A DNA stretch of 64,000 nucleotides from Syngnathus acus (lineage: Eukaryota > Chordata > Actinopteri > Syngnathiformes > Syngnathidae): NCBI RefSeq assembly GCF_901709675.1, contig NC_051088.1, forward strand, positions 24,959,193 to 25,023,192, given 5' to 3'. The translations under genes were made by a program, and so were the position numbers. The notes under the pieces were generated by a model. The model ran no database searches and was not told the DNA's origin. It saw only the letters and a list, made by a program, of their open reading frames with translations. Of this stretch, positions 22,120-43,789 are shown piece after piece. Numbering within the stretch: the first letter of the stretch is position 1; the number at the start of each line of letters is the position of its first letter.

Positions 22120-22300
22120 CTTCACTCCTTTGCAACGAAGAAAAGAGAAAACGGACGTGTGTTTTCTTCTTGCTCCCGTGTCCTCTTCAATTCCTCCAGT
22201 ATTGTTGATAACAAAAATTGCGATGATGCATTATTATTATTGTTGTTGTTGTTGCGTCTCTGATCGACTCGTGAACGTGCCGCCTGCGCCAGGAGGGAGG
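22120..22300 (-). other. nol4l: Probable untranslated first exon of nol4l
   Basis: On the minus strand a good donor (GAAG then GTAAGC) ends at 22120. Splicing to the acceptor at 15477 gives an open frame into the Nol4l start with an upstream in-frame stop (TAA within an AAT run near 22230) and no earlier in-frame ATG. The exon would therefore be 5' UTR for the short isoform. The left boundary is certain only as a splice signal; the transcription start is a guess. A GC-rich zone with a CRE and a CG run lies just upstream. Confidence 0.5.
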
Positions 22301-22312
22301 ATGGATACAGCG

Positions 22313-22388
22313 GCGCGCGCGCGCGCACGACCCCCAAGACTCGGCGGGGCTGTCGCGGGATGGGGGCGTGGTTACCGGCGTGACGTCA
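22313..22388 (-). promoter_or_regulatory. nol4l: Putative nol4l promoter: CG run and CRE
   Basis: An alternating (CG)n of about 14 bp (22313-22326, Z-DNA prone) and a perfect TGACGTCA at 22381-22388 lie just upstream of the putative first exon in a locally CpG-rich patch. Confidence 0.45.
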
Positions 22389-22727
22389 CAGTGGGGGAAC
22401 GAGCGAGAGCGAAAATAACGATAAATAACGATTTTACTCAAATTCACTTTAACCCGTTTCCTTGGAGAAATGACAATGACATTAGGTTGGTTGGTTGGTT
22501 AGTTAGTTAGTTCGAGATGATATTTTTCCCAAAGAAATAATGCTCAGCTTGTTTTCGCACTTGTACTGCAATTAGCAATAAATTAGATTAAAGATAAAGA
22601 AGAAAGAAGAAAGGTTTCCTGTCGGTAATAATGTCATATGATGATTATTAGTTTGTGTATCATTCCTGTACAGCAGCGACGTCCTCAATGGCTGTTGTCC
22701 TGTATGTTTGAGATGTCTCTTTCCTCT

Positions 22728-22890
22728 AACACACCTGATTGAAATGATCAGCATCTTTTTATTATATTATATTCCGTATCTTTTTTATTCTTATTATATG
22801 ATATTCCTGATGAGTTGATCATTTCAATCAGGTGTGTTGGTGGTGTAGGGTAGGGGTCCTCCAGGACTAGGTTTGGGCACCCCTGCTGTC
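22728..22890. mobile_element. Inverted-repeat element (MITE-like) with hairpin arms
   Basis: Arms at 22728-22750 and 22816-22838 are exact 23-nt reverse complements (AACACACCTGATTGAAATGA core). The right flank continues with TCCTCCAGGACTAGG and GGGCACCCCTG, a combination typical of a dispersed teleost repeat. Confidence 0.7.
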
Positions 22891-25179
22891 CAAGACCTTC
22901 CCTCCCACGTGTGAGGGCGCGTGTGCCAAGCTTTACAGGACAAGGCTGCCACCTGTCGGTTCAGTAGGGAAGTTTATGGCTGCTTGTGAGATGCTTTGAG
23001 GCTATTTTGACAAATTAAAGTTCTGATCGTCTTCAGACTTCTCTGTTTTATGTTTAATTTGAGGGTGAACGTCCCTTGAAATAGCAGTGAGCAGCTTGAA
23101 AGCCTCTTTCAAAAAAAAAAATCAATCTGATGCTGACTGTGAAGTGAGTTGAGTTTGCTGTCACCATGTTTCTCGTATCTGCTTCGACTACGGACGGCTA
23201 CTTATTTTCCAAGAAGCAATATGGTGAATCAACAACAGTGTCTGTGCTACAGACCAAAGCCTGCGTGTGCGTGTACGTGCGCACACACACAGAAAGCATG
23301 GCAGCTCATTTCCTCCTCTTATTGAATTGGGATGGGATGGGATGGGATGGGGGGGCGGATGCAGCGAGGGATGAGGAAGATGGCTTGGGTGTCGGTCGGG
23401 TGCGCACTAACAGACGAAACTGTGTGCTCATCCCAAATGCTTTCAAAAACATAACAAATGGCACACTATGTTGAAAAAAACAACACTTTGAGTCCAAGCC
23501 GATTCGAGTTTTGTAAAAAAACAGTTAGTCTTGTGTTTCATCATTTTTAGCCACGCAAGTCCAAAAGTCCTGAAATTGGTATCTTTTATTTATGTGATGT
23601 TTAGTGACGATTTACATGTTTCATATTTTTTATTTATGTTTGCATTTTTGCCAGTGTTTTATGTGATATTTTTTGTTTTATTGTTGTATTGTTATTTTAT
23701 GATTTTGTAAAGCCTTTGTGAAATCATGATATCAATAGGGAGTATAATTTTTTTAATTTATTGATGTTTGTAGCAGATCCCCCACACACACGCAAGTATC
23801 TTTTCCAATTTTCCTCACTAACACACGCAAAAATACGACCATCCCCCCTTCCATACACGTGCACATCGACAAACACGGTTATTAACACGGTTCTGTTCCA
23901 TGCTGATTAATTTGATTTAATAATTCACCACTGAACTTTAGCAGAAGTCATATCATCGTAGAATGCACGTGTGCGTGCGTGCGTGCGTGTGTGTGGACCC
24001 CAGCCGTGGAGTGAGGCAATTACCAAGATTCACCCACACACACCTCCACGTGCGCATGCACACACATGCAGAGTTGTCCTGTTTGTTTGCTTGTGCGTGG
24101 AAGCGATATCATGCAGAGGTCCTGTCTGTGCTAGTTAAGCCCACCCCTCCCTTTCTAAACACGGGCACGCTTCCTGGTCAGTGTCCTTTGTGTGAAGCTG
24201 TTAATGAGGCAGCTCGCTTAATGGGGGGCTGGCTGGCTGTGCACCATTTGGGGGAAGCTGTGCTGTGTAAGACGGGAGGATGGGCGGGCGGACAATTTGC
24301 ATTGGAAGTGAAGAAGACAAAAAGCAGAGAGAATACCGTATTGAAAAGATTGATCTGTATCCATCACTGAAAAGTACTGAGTTGCTGCTGACCATGTTGA
24401 AGTGGCCCGAATTTCTTAAATATAATTTATTTCAACGGGAATGTAACATTATCTATTCTACACTTAACTACCTCTCCATCCATGCATCCATGCATGCAGC
24501 CATCCATCCATCCATCCATCCATCCATTTGTTGTTAATGATTATCTTTGCATTACTGTATATTGAATATGTTTATACAATGTTTTTCTCATTTTATTTTG
24601 AGCACATCATTAAGAAATCAAAATTAAATTACAATTAAATTGACATTAAAATTAAATGTTGTCCATCCATCCATCCATCCATCCATCCATCACTATGGAA
24701 TTTATTCTATTAACTACTGTATGTATTCTTGATCTTGATTAAAAGTGTGTGTGCGTCTTTACCTTCGGAGCATTGTGCACTGGCCTTCATCCTCTTTTGC
24801 CACTCGCCACAGATCATCAAGAAGGTGTACATCTCTGCTATCTGCATAAAGTTCTAAAAACGTCCAAACAAAAATATTTAATTACGGAAATATACTGTAC
24901 AATACTTCACACTCAAATCCTGAGAGACTATTAAGCTTGCAAAATCATTTCAAATACCACTGGTCAAGACATTTTTACTTTTTAATTAGAGATGTATGTA
25001 AATTTTGATATTTTTTTTTGTGCCCTAATTATAAGTCTGCCTTTGTTTTTTTCTTTGGCACATCACGTTATTATCAACATTCTGGGAATGGGACATTTAG
25101 CATGTAGCATGAGGCGCTGCCAACGCAAAACACGAGACATAGCATAACAGTTTGTAGTATTTAAAACATTCATTCATTC

Positions 25180-25285
25180 ATTCGTCTTCCGAACCTTTTA
25201 TCCTCACATAGGTAGACGGCTGGGGTACACCTTGAACTAGTCGCCAGCCAATCACAGGGCAAACAATACACAATCAAAGTTTATG
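25180..25285 (+). repeat. SINE-like dispersed repeat fragment
   Basis: Carries the phrases GGGGTACACCTTGAAC and AGCCAATCACAGGGC, characteristic of the same teleost repeat family seen at 2.9 and 45.4 kb. Confidence 0.6.
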
Positions 25286-25917
25286 CTAAATGTTCACACC
25301 AGAGCCAAGAAGACTTGAGACACGTGACTTGACTGGAGTCAGATTTAGGCTGCCAATTTTAGGACTTGGTTTGGCTCAAATTTACAAAAGAGTTGTCTTA
25401 CGGCTTGCTGAAGTCGTGCAATGACGTCTCGATGTGCTTGAACTTGAATGTCTGTCTATCCGTCAATCGCACGACCACAACAAACATTGGAATCGGAATC
25501 ACGGCTTGCTTGTAAAACATTTGCATCCAGAAACCACAGCGCCACCTGCTGGCGGAAGAGGAACCCCACACGAGCAGACTCTTGCGTTCACGTAAATTGT
25601 ATCACTATTATTTTTGGTTTGTTACTGGCGGTATCATGCAATATATGAAAACAATGGATGGCGACATTTTTTATTCTATTTTTAACAAAATGAAATGGGA
25701 ATTTATAATTGTGACACTTGGCAGGTCTTCATAACGACAAGCCCCCATTTTTGAAACAAAGTCAAAAATAAAGATTAGACAACAAAAGGATCTGTCAAAT
25801 GTTTTTTAGAGAATTTGGGAATTTTTCCCCACATTTAACCACTGTTAAAACTGTTTTTAATCACAAATGTTCAAAGACACCCACAAGGACAAGTGGTCCA
25901 GATGATGGATGGACATC

Positions 25918-25923
25918 TTTATT
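25918..25923 (-). terminator. commd7: commd7 polyadenylation signal (AATAAA)
   Basis: AATAAA on the minus strand, 107-112 bases beyond the commd7 stop codon. This gives a short 3' UTR. Confidence 0.6.
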
Positions 25924-26029
25924 CAAATGTGTCATGGCTTGTGCAAAAGTGGCAATTGTGCCCAAACACACACAAATACATACATACATACATACAAAAG
26001 GCTAAGAGAGAAAACACACACACACACAC

Positions 26030-28916
26030 TCAGCTAAAAGAGTCCATGCTGGCTTTGGCTCTCTCCATCTCATGCAGGAAGTTGTAAAACTGCGGGAGCG
26101 TCAACTCTGAAACATCCACAGAAAAGTGATATTTGAACTACCCACAATGCACTTAGTTTCTTGTTATCCAATAATGACCCCAAATTGCCATCTATTCTCA
26201 ACCAGGCCCAATTACTTACCCATGTAGAGGTTTTCCGTGGAATTCCCCTTCTGGACGACTAGTTTGAGCTGCAACCAAGGAAGACAAAGAGGCATACCTT
26301 ATTCCCATCCAAGACAAACTGTGTGTGTATGTGTGTGTTGTTGTTACCTGTAAAAAGATGTTGCTCATTTTGTTGACTTCGCTCGTGCCGACAGTCACTA
26401 TGGCGTCACAAATGTTAAACATTAGAACATAATAAAAGTCTTACCTGTGATTTTATCGATCAAAAGATCAACAGCTCAACGTTTTATTTGAGGAAAAACA
26501 TATTCCACATCAGTCTTTCTCATCCATCGCACAGGATGTCCCTGATTTTGACAGACCTACCAAAAATGTGTTACTGTACTGTTTTTCAGACATCTGTACT
26601 TTACAACTTATTACTACGCGTAGGTCCACTGCATTCAATTTTGTCTAAATACCTAAACAAATATTTGAAACAATTCAATCTAAATAACGACACGCAATAA
26701 TTTAAATAATGTTCATCTCATAAATGTGATTGTGCTTCATCTCACCGCCAAACTTCCATTCCATATCCACCAGGCGGTTGACAGTCAGCGTTTGTCGCAC
26801 GGCCAGTCTGCACAGCGCCGCACGATGCTCTGCCCACTGCAAGATAGGACGGCTGTTAGTGGGAGGGGCTGAGGAGCAAGGAAAATACACAATGTCCGTG
26901 AGAAGAGGAGAAACAGTGAGACCTGGTGCGAAAAGTGACCAGCCTTGTCCTCTTGAAGTCCTGAAAAAAAAAAAAAGAGTATCCTGTAGTGCCTTGAGCA
27001 CTTATCAGCTTCAAGCTGTTTGTTGCCATGTGCAGCATATGGAGCAATAGTGCTTTTTAAAGTGCTCTATAAATGACATTGAGATACTATAACAATACTT
27101 AGAAGCATGTACTTTTTTTCCCCTTGGCAAAAAATGACTGATACTGCAGGTTCTGAGTCATTTGCAGAAAGAAGAGATTATTTTTCTTGGCTTGTGTCCG
27201 CCTGACGTTTTATACTGCCATCTGGTGGCCAAGGTAGGCACAACAGAAAGATCAATTCAATGAACTGGATTACGGCATTAAATCATACATACCTAAAGTT
27301 TGCAGATCTTCTTTTAGCTGCTCACCAGTCAGGTTTTTCTTAATCGCACCTGAATAGGAAACGCAGACAGAAAGAAAAGTCAACCTTTTGAGGATAAAGT
27401 AGTATTTTTTTTTTTTTTAGAATATATTCACAATATTACAAGAAGTATATTTACAAGAATGAAGAATATTTTCATCACAGAATTTTGATAGAAGAGTCAT
27501 AATATTAGAATAGTCGTATTTTTGACATCTTATTTGTAATGTAGAAGAATGAAGTCGTATATTTTTGACACTTTAAGTTTAGAACAGGGGCGTCAAACTC
27601 ATTTGTTTCGCGGGCCGCATTGTAGTCATAGCTTCTTTCGGAGGGCCATTATGACTTTCAACCCAAATCAATATACGAGCACCTCATATTATACACAGTA
27701 AAAGCTACAAAACAAACTGACAAATAACTCGTTTTCAAATCAGACGAGTACAAACTGGTCAAATATTTAAAAAAAAAAAGATATTAATTGTGAAGACAAT
27801 TTGCAATTCTAGTAATGACACACAAATTTGATGCACAATTTGTCTTCGCGGGCCACATCAAATGATGTGGCGGGCCGTATCTGGCCCCCGGCCGGGCCTT
27901 GACTTTGACACCTGTGGTTTAGAAGGATCAAGTCGCATACTGTCGAGACTTAAGCTGTAAATATATGACAATCAAGTTCATAGAAAAATGTTCAAAAATA
28001 TTTGAAAGGACAAAAGTTATTTCTTCTTTTTAAGGAAAAAAGATTCAAAGACAAATGATCAAAAGTAAAAGCGTCAATTTGGACACAAGTTGCATATTTA
28101 TATTATTCTAAAAAACGTTTTTTTCCTAATTGCTTCGAGTTGTTTATCTTTTCGGTGTGGTCATATGACTCCTTTTTTTTGTGTTCGACCCTGGAACCTG
28201 GTTCTGCTATATTTTATTATGCAGTGTACATGCATGTATGTATGTGTGTGTGTGTGTGTGTTTGTGTGCGTGTGTGTGTGTGTGTGTGTGCAAGGTCACC
28301 CTGTGGCACAAGGATGACGCTCTTCATGAGGTTCTTGAGCGGGCCTGCACTCATCCTGTGTTCACTTGCAAAGTCACTCAGCTGCTGCATCATCTTCTCT
28401 GTCTACATTGTGCACACGTACACAAATACAATTATTTACAATATATTTTCATAGGTGGTACTTTGGTGTCAAATGTTTGAGAACCAACCGTGGGTTGCAT
28501 GAAAGGTGCAAAATAAATCACAATATACTTTCGAAGTTGCCCATATGGGAAACTGAATGAATTCCCCCCAGTAACCATTTCAACAAACATCAAACACAAC
28601 AAATTGTGCAACCATTTTTTTTTTGCGTGCGTGCGTGCGTGTTTACCTCTTTAGGCTCTAACAAAAACTGGAAGAGCATTTCCACCAGACGTAGAAATTG
28701 CTGTGAACCACCAACAACATAAAATCGATCAACGTTTGACAAGCTTTGGAAGGACGTCTCATGATGTCATTCGCTAGCTTCTTAAACCTTCAGCAAAACG
28801 AGCCAGGCGTCCGCTAACATGTCGCACACTTTTACCTGCTCGTTGAATTTGTTGAGATTGTGGAAGTCACCGCTGACAGAATGCGGTAAAACATCTTTAG
28901 TGAAGTGAAGCTGCAT
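26030..28916 (-). CDS. commd7: COMM domain-containing protein 7
   Basis: Minus strand, nine coding exons: 28916-28836, 28700-28647, 28402-28300, 27349-27293, 26960-26923, 26836-26746, 26397-26348, 26268-26220, 26106-26030. Total 600 nt (199 codons plus TGA), all phases consistent; human COMMD7 has 200 residues. The start MQLHFTKDVLPHSVSGD aligns with the human MGRLHCTEDPVPEAVGGD. Another in-frame ATG exists upstream at 29000. The helical N-terminal domain is followed by the COMM domain: RLVDMEWKFGVTVGTSEVNK, IFLQLKLVVQKGN and ELTLPQFYNFLHEMERAKAS. COMMD proteins form the Commander/CCC complex with CCDC22 and CCDC93 in endosomal recycling, and COMMD7 modulates NF-kappa-B. One donor (after 26923, GTCTCA) is weak but forced by the protein match. 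Confidence 0.95.
27585..27916 (+). mobile_element. hAT-like MITE with 8-bp target duplication
   Basis: A 332-bp element in commd7 intron 3. It begins CAGGGGCGTCAAACTC and ends TTTGACACCTGTG, imperfect inverted termini. It is flanked by identical GTTTAGAA octamers (27577-27584 and 27917-27924). Internal GGGCCGCATTG and GGGCCACATC phrases are shared with 33277-33601. The 8-bp duplication is the hAT signature. No transposase is encoded. Confidence 0.9.
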
Positions 28917-28983
28917 CTTTCGAAGACACGAATGTTTAACGTCACCGCGAACCCGGAAAAGATTGAAGAAGCTTGTCAGTTCC

Positions 28984-28991
28984 ACTTCCGG
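28984..28991 (-). promoter_or_regulatory. commd7: ETS site near the commd7 start
   Basis: ACTTCCGG on the plus strand (CCGGAAGT on the minus strand) about 70 bp upstream of the commd7 start codon, a typical position for GABPA/ETS sites in TATA-less housekeeping promoters. Confidence 0.5.
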
Positions 28992-29000
28992 GTTAACCAT

Positions 29001-29870
29001 GTGCGATTCGGGACATGCACGCGCCCTTTATTGGTCCTCAATTTTCGTCGCCATATTGGATGTGTCAAAGTAATTTAACGGCATAATGTTTAAACTTCTT
29101 CGGGGGGGGTGGGCAAATGAGAATGTTGAATTTGAAATTCTAGAATCATATTGTCATGTTATCATATCCAATTGTATTGGAATTCCCAAACTATATGCAC
29201 CTTATTACTAATTTCCCACTAATTTACCTCTGACTTGACCAGCATAGTACGCAGAAGTGTGGCACACACACGTAAACAATACACAATGTGATTGTGGCAG
29301 TCATCATCATCTTTTCAGTAGTTTCATGCAAGCTCATTAGCACAAAATTCATTGCGAGTGTTGAGTCGTGCTTCGTCCATGAAATAAAAAGAAGCACACA
29401 TGCAACGCCGAGGTGGTCTTTTCAAATGACTCAGACTAATTTGATTCCCGGTAAAAGCGGGACTTTTTTACAGCACTTTTTCCTTGTCTGGGAAACCCAA
29501 TCAAAAGTAATGCTCTTGTAATAACAGATTTATTAATTTGTTAGTACAACCGCTAGCAGCTCAACATGTTGTTTGCTCCATGACAGACCCTGGGAATAAA
29601 ATGAATATATAGCAAAAACAGAAACTGTTGATTCTTTCTTATTCACAAAATTGTGTCGGGTTTTGGGGGCACGACCGCAACAACTTATTAGATATTAATC
29701 ACGCAATGTTGGTGACCCCACTAATAGCATGTAAACGTTGAAGTGTGTTTCTAGGGAAGATGTATGTATGTATAATATATGATACATATTACAATTTAGG
29801 GGGAAAAAAATATTTAACCTATTTTACAAATACATTTATTTTTTAACCTCATCTACTTCCTGCCCAACCT
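29001..29870. other. Divergent intergenic gap between commd7 and dnmt3b
   Basis: About 0.9 kb between the commd7 start (leftward) and the probable first dnmt3b exon (rightward). AT-rich, no exon seen. It probably contains commd7 promoter elements at its left edge and dnmt3b promoter elements at its right edge. Confidence 0.5.
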
Positions 29871-29879
29871 GTCCGCTTG

Positions 29880-30195
29880 AGCAGTGAACACAAAAGTTCC
29901 GCCACACCTGGCGTAACCCGAGGCCAGAAAGTTCACCTGCGGCGGGTTGGCTTTTCCAGCAAGAGACTAGAGGACGCCCCGCCTGCCCGAGCCCGCCCGC
30001 CCGCCTGCCTGCCTGCCACGGAGGAGGTGGCGAAGAAGTTGGTTCTGCTGAGGAGGATACTCATTACTCAAAGCAAGGCAGAGAGAGAGAGAGAGCCTAT
30101 AGCAAGTTCCCACTGCGTGATCAACTCGTGCGCTACAACGTTCACTTGTGGAACACTTGCGAGAAAACGCAAGGCTTTTCTTCCTGGATGCTTAT
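29880..30195 (+). other. dnmt3b: Probable first exon of dnmt3b copy 1 (mostly 5' UTR)
   Basis: A GC-rich segment (GCCCGCC repeats near 29990) ending in a strong donor, TTAT then GTAAGTG, at 30195/30196. Spliced to the acceptor before 32829 it gives ATG CTT AT|G TTT GAG in frame with the downstream ATG at 32872. Translation could therefore begin at 30188, adding MLMFEKGSSPPSATATA. The frame agreement supports the join, but transcript evidence is absent. Confidence 0.5.
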
Positions 30196-31988
30196 GTAAG
30201 TGTTCCACCAACTCGCATATATTCCTGATCATGTCCACCTGACTGTTGTCGTGTAATTGTCGCGTTACGACAATTGTTGCTTGCATTCATGCATGCATTG
30301 TGCACAATGGGATCCACATGTACACACACACGCACGTGTCTTCCGACATGTTCTTGGTGCGCTCGCTGCTTTTCGAAGCTAAGTCAATGAATGCGTGTCT
30401 ATCTGAAAACTTGTGTGGAAACCACGGCGCAACTTGAGGAAGCAAATCCACGCTGTATTTGGTACAATTGGCCAGAGTGGAGCACGGGCGGGCAAACTTG
30501 TGCACAAGGGGCCAAATTTGAAAAATGGATGGGCCCCGGGTCTATTTGATGTTCTGAACTTTATACTTCGTCTTAATTATTGTAGTCACTCGCGCTTGGT
30601 GATAGGACCTTAACATAAACTCTGTTTTTGTTAACCACTTTTTCTCATTGTTGTCTTTATGACAAGAAAGTTGGAAGACAGTCACAGATTTAAAGACATG
30701 GTGTTCATCTATGTTTTGCTAAAGCAAAGATTGAAAACTACTGACCCAATGTATCTTCTGGTTTGCAAATATCATGTACAAGGCTACTTTGGAAACAACT
30801 TCAAATATGCTGCCAGTGTACTTAACTGTTTTCACAATAACAATTTTCCCCCTTCAGTTTGTTTATTGTTTACACTTTAAGTAAACATAAATTAAAGAGA
30901 ATTAAATATATTTTAATCTGCTAGCCTAATGTTAATAATCTTTTTTTTTTTGCTCTAAACCTTGTCGCTAACCTTGCAGGAACACAGTAGATAACGTAAC
31001 AGCTCTCACAATCATATCCTCTGCAAAGAACAACTAATATTAGTGTTGCACTGACGAGGTGAGAAGAGCTGATGTGTCTCAATGAATCTGTGTACTATCT
31101 GTCTTATTAACCCGAGGTGGCCAACATGGGCACACTAGAAGAGGTAGCACAATCGTAATTCAATGAATGCATTGTGACAGAATTATATGTAATTACACTG
31201 GAATTTGACTGTCTGTTTTAATGAAGTATATTATCAACTGCTATTGTTCCTCATTAATATAGTGGTACACAGGTGTAGCGGCTCTTTACATGTGGTACAT
31301 GCAGTAGACACATGGCCAACTACAAATACATCCAATTTCTTTTTTCAACCTCAGCTAAATGAGATTTAAGACTGTGTAAAGGGGGCGGGGCTTCACGCCC
31401 ATGTGACACAGATGCAGGAAGTATGTTTTTGCTCGGCAGAGTCACGTGGCACGCCTGCATGAAGAATGTCTGCCATTTTGTGGAGTTGACCGACCATAAA
31501 GTGATCCCAAAGTACATGGCTGATGAGGAATGTGGCCCCAACGAGAACCCAAGCCCCCCTGACACACACACACACACACACACACACAAATTGAATTCTG
31601 CACACACGCACTCACGTTTAGGAAGTGAACAATCGCCTCCATAATCTCCAGCCAGCAAACTTTGATGTGGGGCCCCCCCATTCCCTTTCTATGGATGCCC
31701 CCCATCCCTTGATGGGCCCCTCTTCGTCCTCCATCCTTCCTTGGCCTCTCCACGTTGTTGCGGCCACTCCTTTTGTAAAAAGTACAAAATTATAACTCTG
31801 TACTTTGACAAAACCATCGATTCCACAAGATGGCTCAAAAGTAATATTTTTATTTCTTTAGCCTGAGCACAAAAGCAGCGAATAGATGAGATTTTCAGTG
31901 ACAAGAGGATAGTTTGAGGTTCCACAAAATAATTACACATACGCGCATGCACACACACACACGTACACCCACACACGTATACACACAC

Positions 31989-31990
<2 letters not shown>

Positions 31991-32067
<77 letters not shown>
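31991..32067 (+). repeat. (CA)n microsatellite
   Basis: Pure CA run preceded by interrupted CA-rich sequence from about 31949. Confidence 0.95.
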
Positions 32068-32071
<4 letters not shown>

Positions 32072-32382
32072 CAAGTGTTGACATATGCTTCTCATGTGCA
32101 TGCAGGCTGAATGTAATTAATCCTCGCACAATGCAAAGAAGAATGTGGCACGAACACACGATGGTGTGTTTGTGGATTTTTCTTTTGTTTTATCAAAGGT
32201 TTATTTCGACATGTCAGCGCTTGTTTCCTGGATTTCTTCAAGTCAACGGGTCACTTTTACCAATGCTAAAAGTACAGACCAGAGTCGCTCAACTCATGCG
32301 GCCTTTCACAGTTAAATATAAGTAATAGTCATTAGTAAAATGCCAATTCATTCATTAAAATGTGATATTTTGTGACAAATAG

Positions 32383-32383
<1 letters not shown>

Positions 32384-32426
<43 letters not shown>

Positions 32427-32471
32427 CAGTCAGTCAGTCAGTCAGTCAGTCAGTTAGTTAGTTAGTTAGTT
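32384..32471 (+). repeat. Compound AGTT / CAGT tetranucleotide array
   Basis: AGTT repeats switch to CAGT repeats in the middle and back to AGTT. This is a block internal conversion of one base (T to C) across about seven units. Confidence 0.95.
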
Positions 32472-32871
32472 CATTTAATAATGATGTATTTGTTTCATTT
32501 CATTCATAAAATAGTAATTTTTTTGAATCAATGAATGAATAAAAGTACCAATGCTGTCCTATTGGTTTTGTCTGTTGCTGTGTCAGGAAATTAGAGATAG
32601 AAATAATTATTAAATGCACCAGAAAGGGGAAAAAATGATGTAAACAGATACAAAATTAACTTCAATGCTATCATTTACATATTTTATACAATGAATTATC
32701 TTATACATATTTGACATCATCAATTCAGTCACATTTCAAATGTTTATTTTGACAGCCAGCTACGTTCAATACTTTTGACCAAAGTCAGAAATTGAGTGAC
32801 ATCACTGGTTTGATTGCTTGACTGACAGGTTTGAGAAGGGGTCGTCACCACCATCGGCCACAGCGACAGCG

Positions 32872-41428
<8,557 letters not shown>

Positions 41429-42777
41429 CCAGCACAAAGAGCCCACATGGCCCGCAAACCATATACTGTCATCATCATGTTGAGGCCAGAACCAGCAAAC
41501 AGTCAACTTTATGTTACGAGGAAATAGCTGCAAAGAATTACCAACAAACAGATACAATCTCTTACAGCACATTAGTCCCAGCACAGTGCCCTCACCAGCA
41601 CATAGTCAACACCCATTACCAAGATATTTGGATGCAACCTGTTACCAGCAAATTAAAACCCATCAGCAACATATCAAGGTCATATTCAGGTCATAGATTT
41701 GACCTCAAACAGGCATTAAACATACTCTGGAACCAACAAATTTAGGACTGACGCAGATTTCACAGCACCAATTTTCATCAGACACTGACGTTAGCAGGAA
41801 ATAGAAAGTTAGTTTCAACGTCATTTCTTTACTAGGTTGGTGTCACCCTTTAGTTTGGCCAGTATCCCTTTGTTCACTTTTTATAGTTGATGCTGAGGAT
41901 AGTTTAGGTTTTTGTGAGAAGAGCTCGAGCAAGCATTGATAGCAATGGAAGATAGTGACCTCAAGGGTAAGCCACTTTTTTTTTCAAGAACATTTTAGCT
42001 GTTCTTCTTAACGTGGCGGGGAGATAGATGTTTAAAAAAAAAACATTTTATTGTGTTTTTAGCGTGTTACCCTGAAAGGCCTCCACATTACAATACTTCA
42101 AATAAGCCAATGCAAACAAAAAGCAACATTGAAAACATTTGTGTGTTTTTATGACCCAAATTTTGCTTTTATTTTGAAGCCAATCTGTTTGCTGTTATGT
42201 CATGGCAAAAGCACTCAGTATTCCGTGCCAACAAGCATGATGTTGTCCATGCTGAAACCTTTCGTACTTGTTATGTATAAGTATCATAAGTGAAAGATTT
42301 TTTTTGCTGTTACCAAAAGCAAAGATATATTACCTCAAAAAAATCTCCCAAGTTTCTCTAGTTATAATCACTGGAATGTGTTTTCAGAATGAAAACACAA
42401 AAAAATGTTCGATTCACAGTGTGTGTGTGTGTGTGTGTGTGTGTGTTGTTGTTTCTTCTACCTTTAAGGGACCTAAAGAACTGTTTACATGTTTCACTCA
42501 TAAAAATGTTCTAGTTGTATGATTCAACCTGCTCTTTTGGATTTTTTTTTTTGTAGAACAATATTAATCTAAAGAATTATCATAGAATTTCCAATTCTTT
42601 CTTGTAACAAAATTACAAATACGTTTTTTTATTTTGCATTTTCAGGACTTCATAGTAAGCATAAAACAAGTTAGCTTATTTTTGATACTACTTTTTTTTT
42701 ACACAGTGACTCATTTAAACTGTTAGTGGAAAAGCACTGTTTGTGTATTTTTCTCAAGTCTTCTGTGGTTTGTTTTC

Positions 42778-42783
42778 AATAAA
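42778..42783 (+). terminator. dnmt3b: dnmt3b copy 1 polyadenylation signal (AATAAA)
   Basis: Clear AATAAA about 1.35 kb beyond the stop codon. Confidence 0.55.
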
Positions 42784-43789
42784 AGGCAGCTCTAGCTGAA
42801 TTCAAACAGAATTTTGTCCTATTCTCTCATGAATAGATGGATGTGGAAGTGTGAGCCTCGGACAACATACGTTTTCTGCATCACTAGGGAAAAAAATCAG
42901 TTATGGCTAAAGAATCTTTGTCGACTTTGAGAGCACCTGCCTGCCAACTGAAGACTAACAGAGGATGGGGCAAAGGCCAGATAGTAAATCAACTAGTGAA
43001 TGGCTTCAACAGAATATAACAAGCCTTGTGGAGCGGCCTGTTTGAGGTCGTGACCTCACCTAGATTACGATTCCATAGCAAGAGTTTACACCAGTAATCC
43101 TAAGAATGTTGCTGAATAAAGCAATAAAGCAGACTTTGACTTTTGACTTTGAATTGAACCAGTTTTGTTGAGAGTGCTTCTGACCATTGTGCAGGTGTGA
43201 TATGCAAGTATAGGAAACAATTGCTTGCTGCAGAGGAAGACTCAAGTCATCGCTTATTAAATTTAGCTTACGTTTCAGTAGACTGTTTTAAGACTTGAAA
43301 GTTTACAAAAGTTCAAAATATGCTGGATGACCAATTAATGCAGAAATGTACTACTGCATGGAACTCACTTGACAGAATTCAGAGGGGACTCCATTTGCTT
43401 GATTTTTGCCACAGAAACCTGAAGATTAGGATTTATTTTACATCTGACATTTTTATGATGTTCAATAAATGATCGTTTTATTTGTCAAAGAAAACCTTTT
43501 ATATTTTTTTCATAAATTAGATAAGTATCGGCGTAATTCCAACTGAGTCTAATACTTTTTCGCGCAACTAACACGTAACCAGGCAGTTAACCACTGCGAA
43601 GCTAGCCGCTGTTAGCATTATTGTTATCGCGAGTTTTTGGTTAACATCGCCGTCTTTAGTGTAACATCGTCGACCATAAAGTCAGAACTGATGGTTATTT
43701 ATGACATTTTATAACGACCAAGGGCGAAGACATTTTCGTGGAGGTGATAGAAATGGCGAAAACACAATTTACAACAGATACTGAACTCG

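Larger units (their letters stand above)
22301..26029. other. Intergenic region between nol4l and commd7
   Basis: No exon was found. It holds the hairpin element at 22.73 kb, GGGAT repeats near 23337, ATCC tetranucleotide runs near 24500 and 24662, a SINE-like fragment near 25180-25290, and the commd7 polyadenylation signal on the minus strand at 25918-25923. Confidence 0.6.
30196..32828 (+). other. dnmt3b: dnmt3b copy 1 first intron (inferred)
   Basis: About 2.6 kb. It contains a fragment of a dispersed repeat near 30486-30545 (GGGCCAAATTTG), (CA)n runs at 31561-31588 and 31991-32067, and a compound AGTT/CAGT tetranucleotide array at 32384-32471. No exon seen. Confidence 0.5.
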
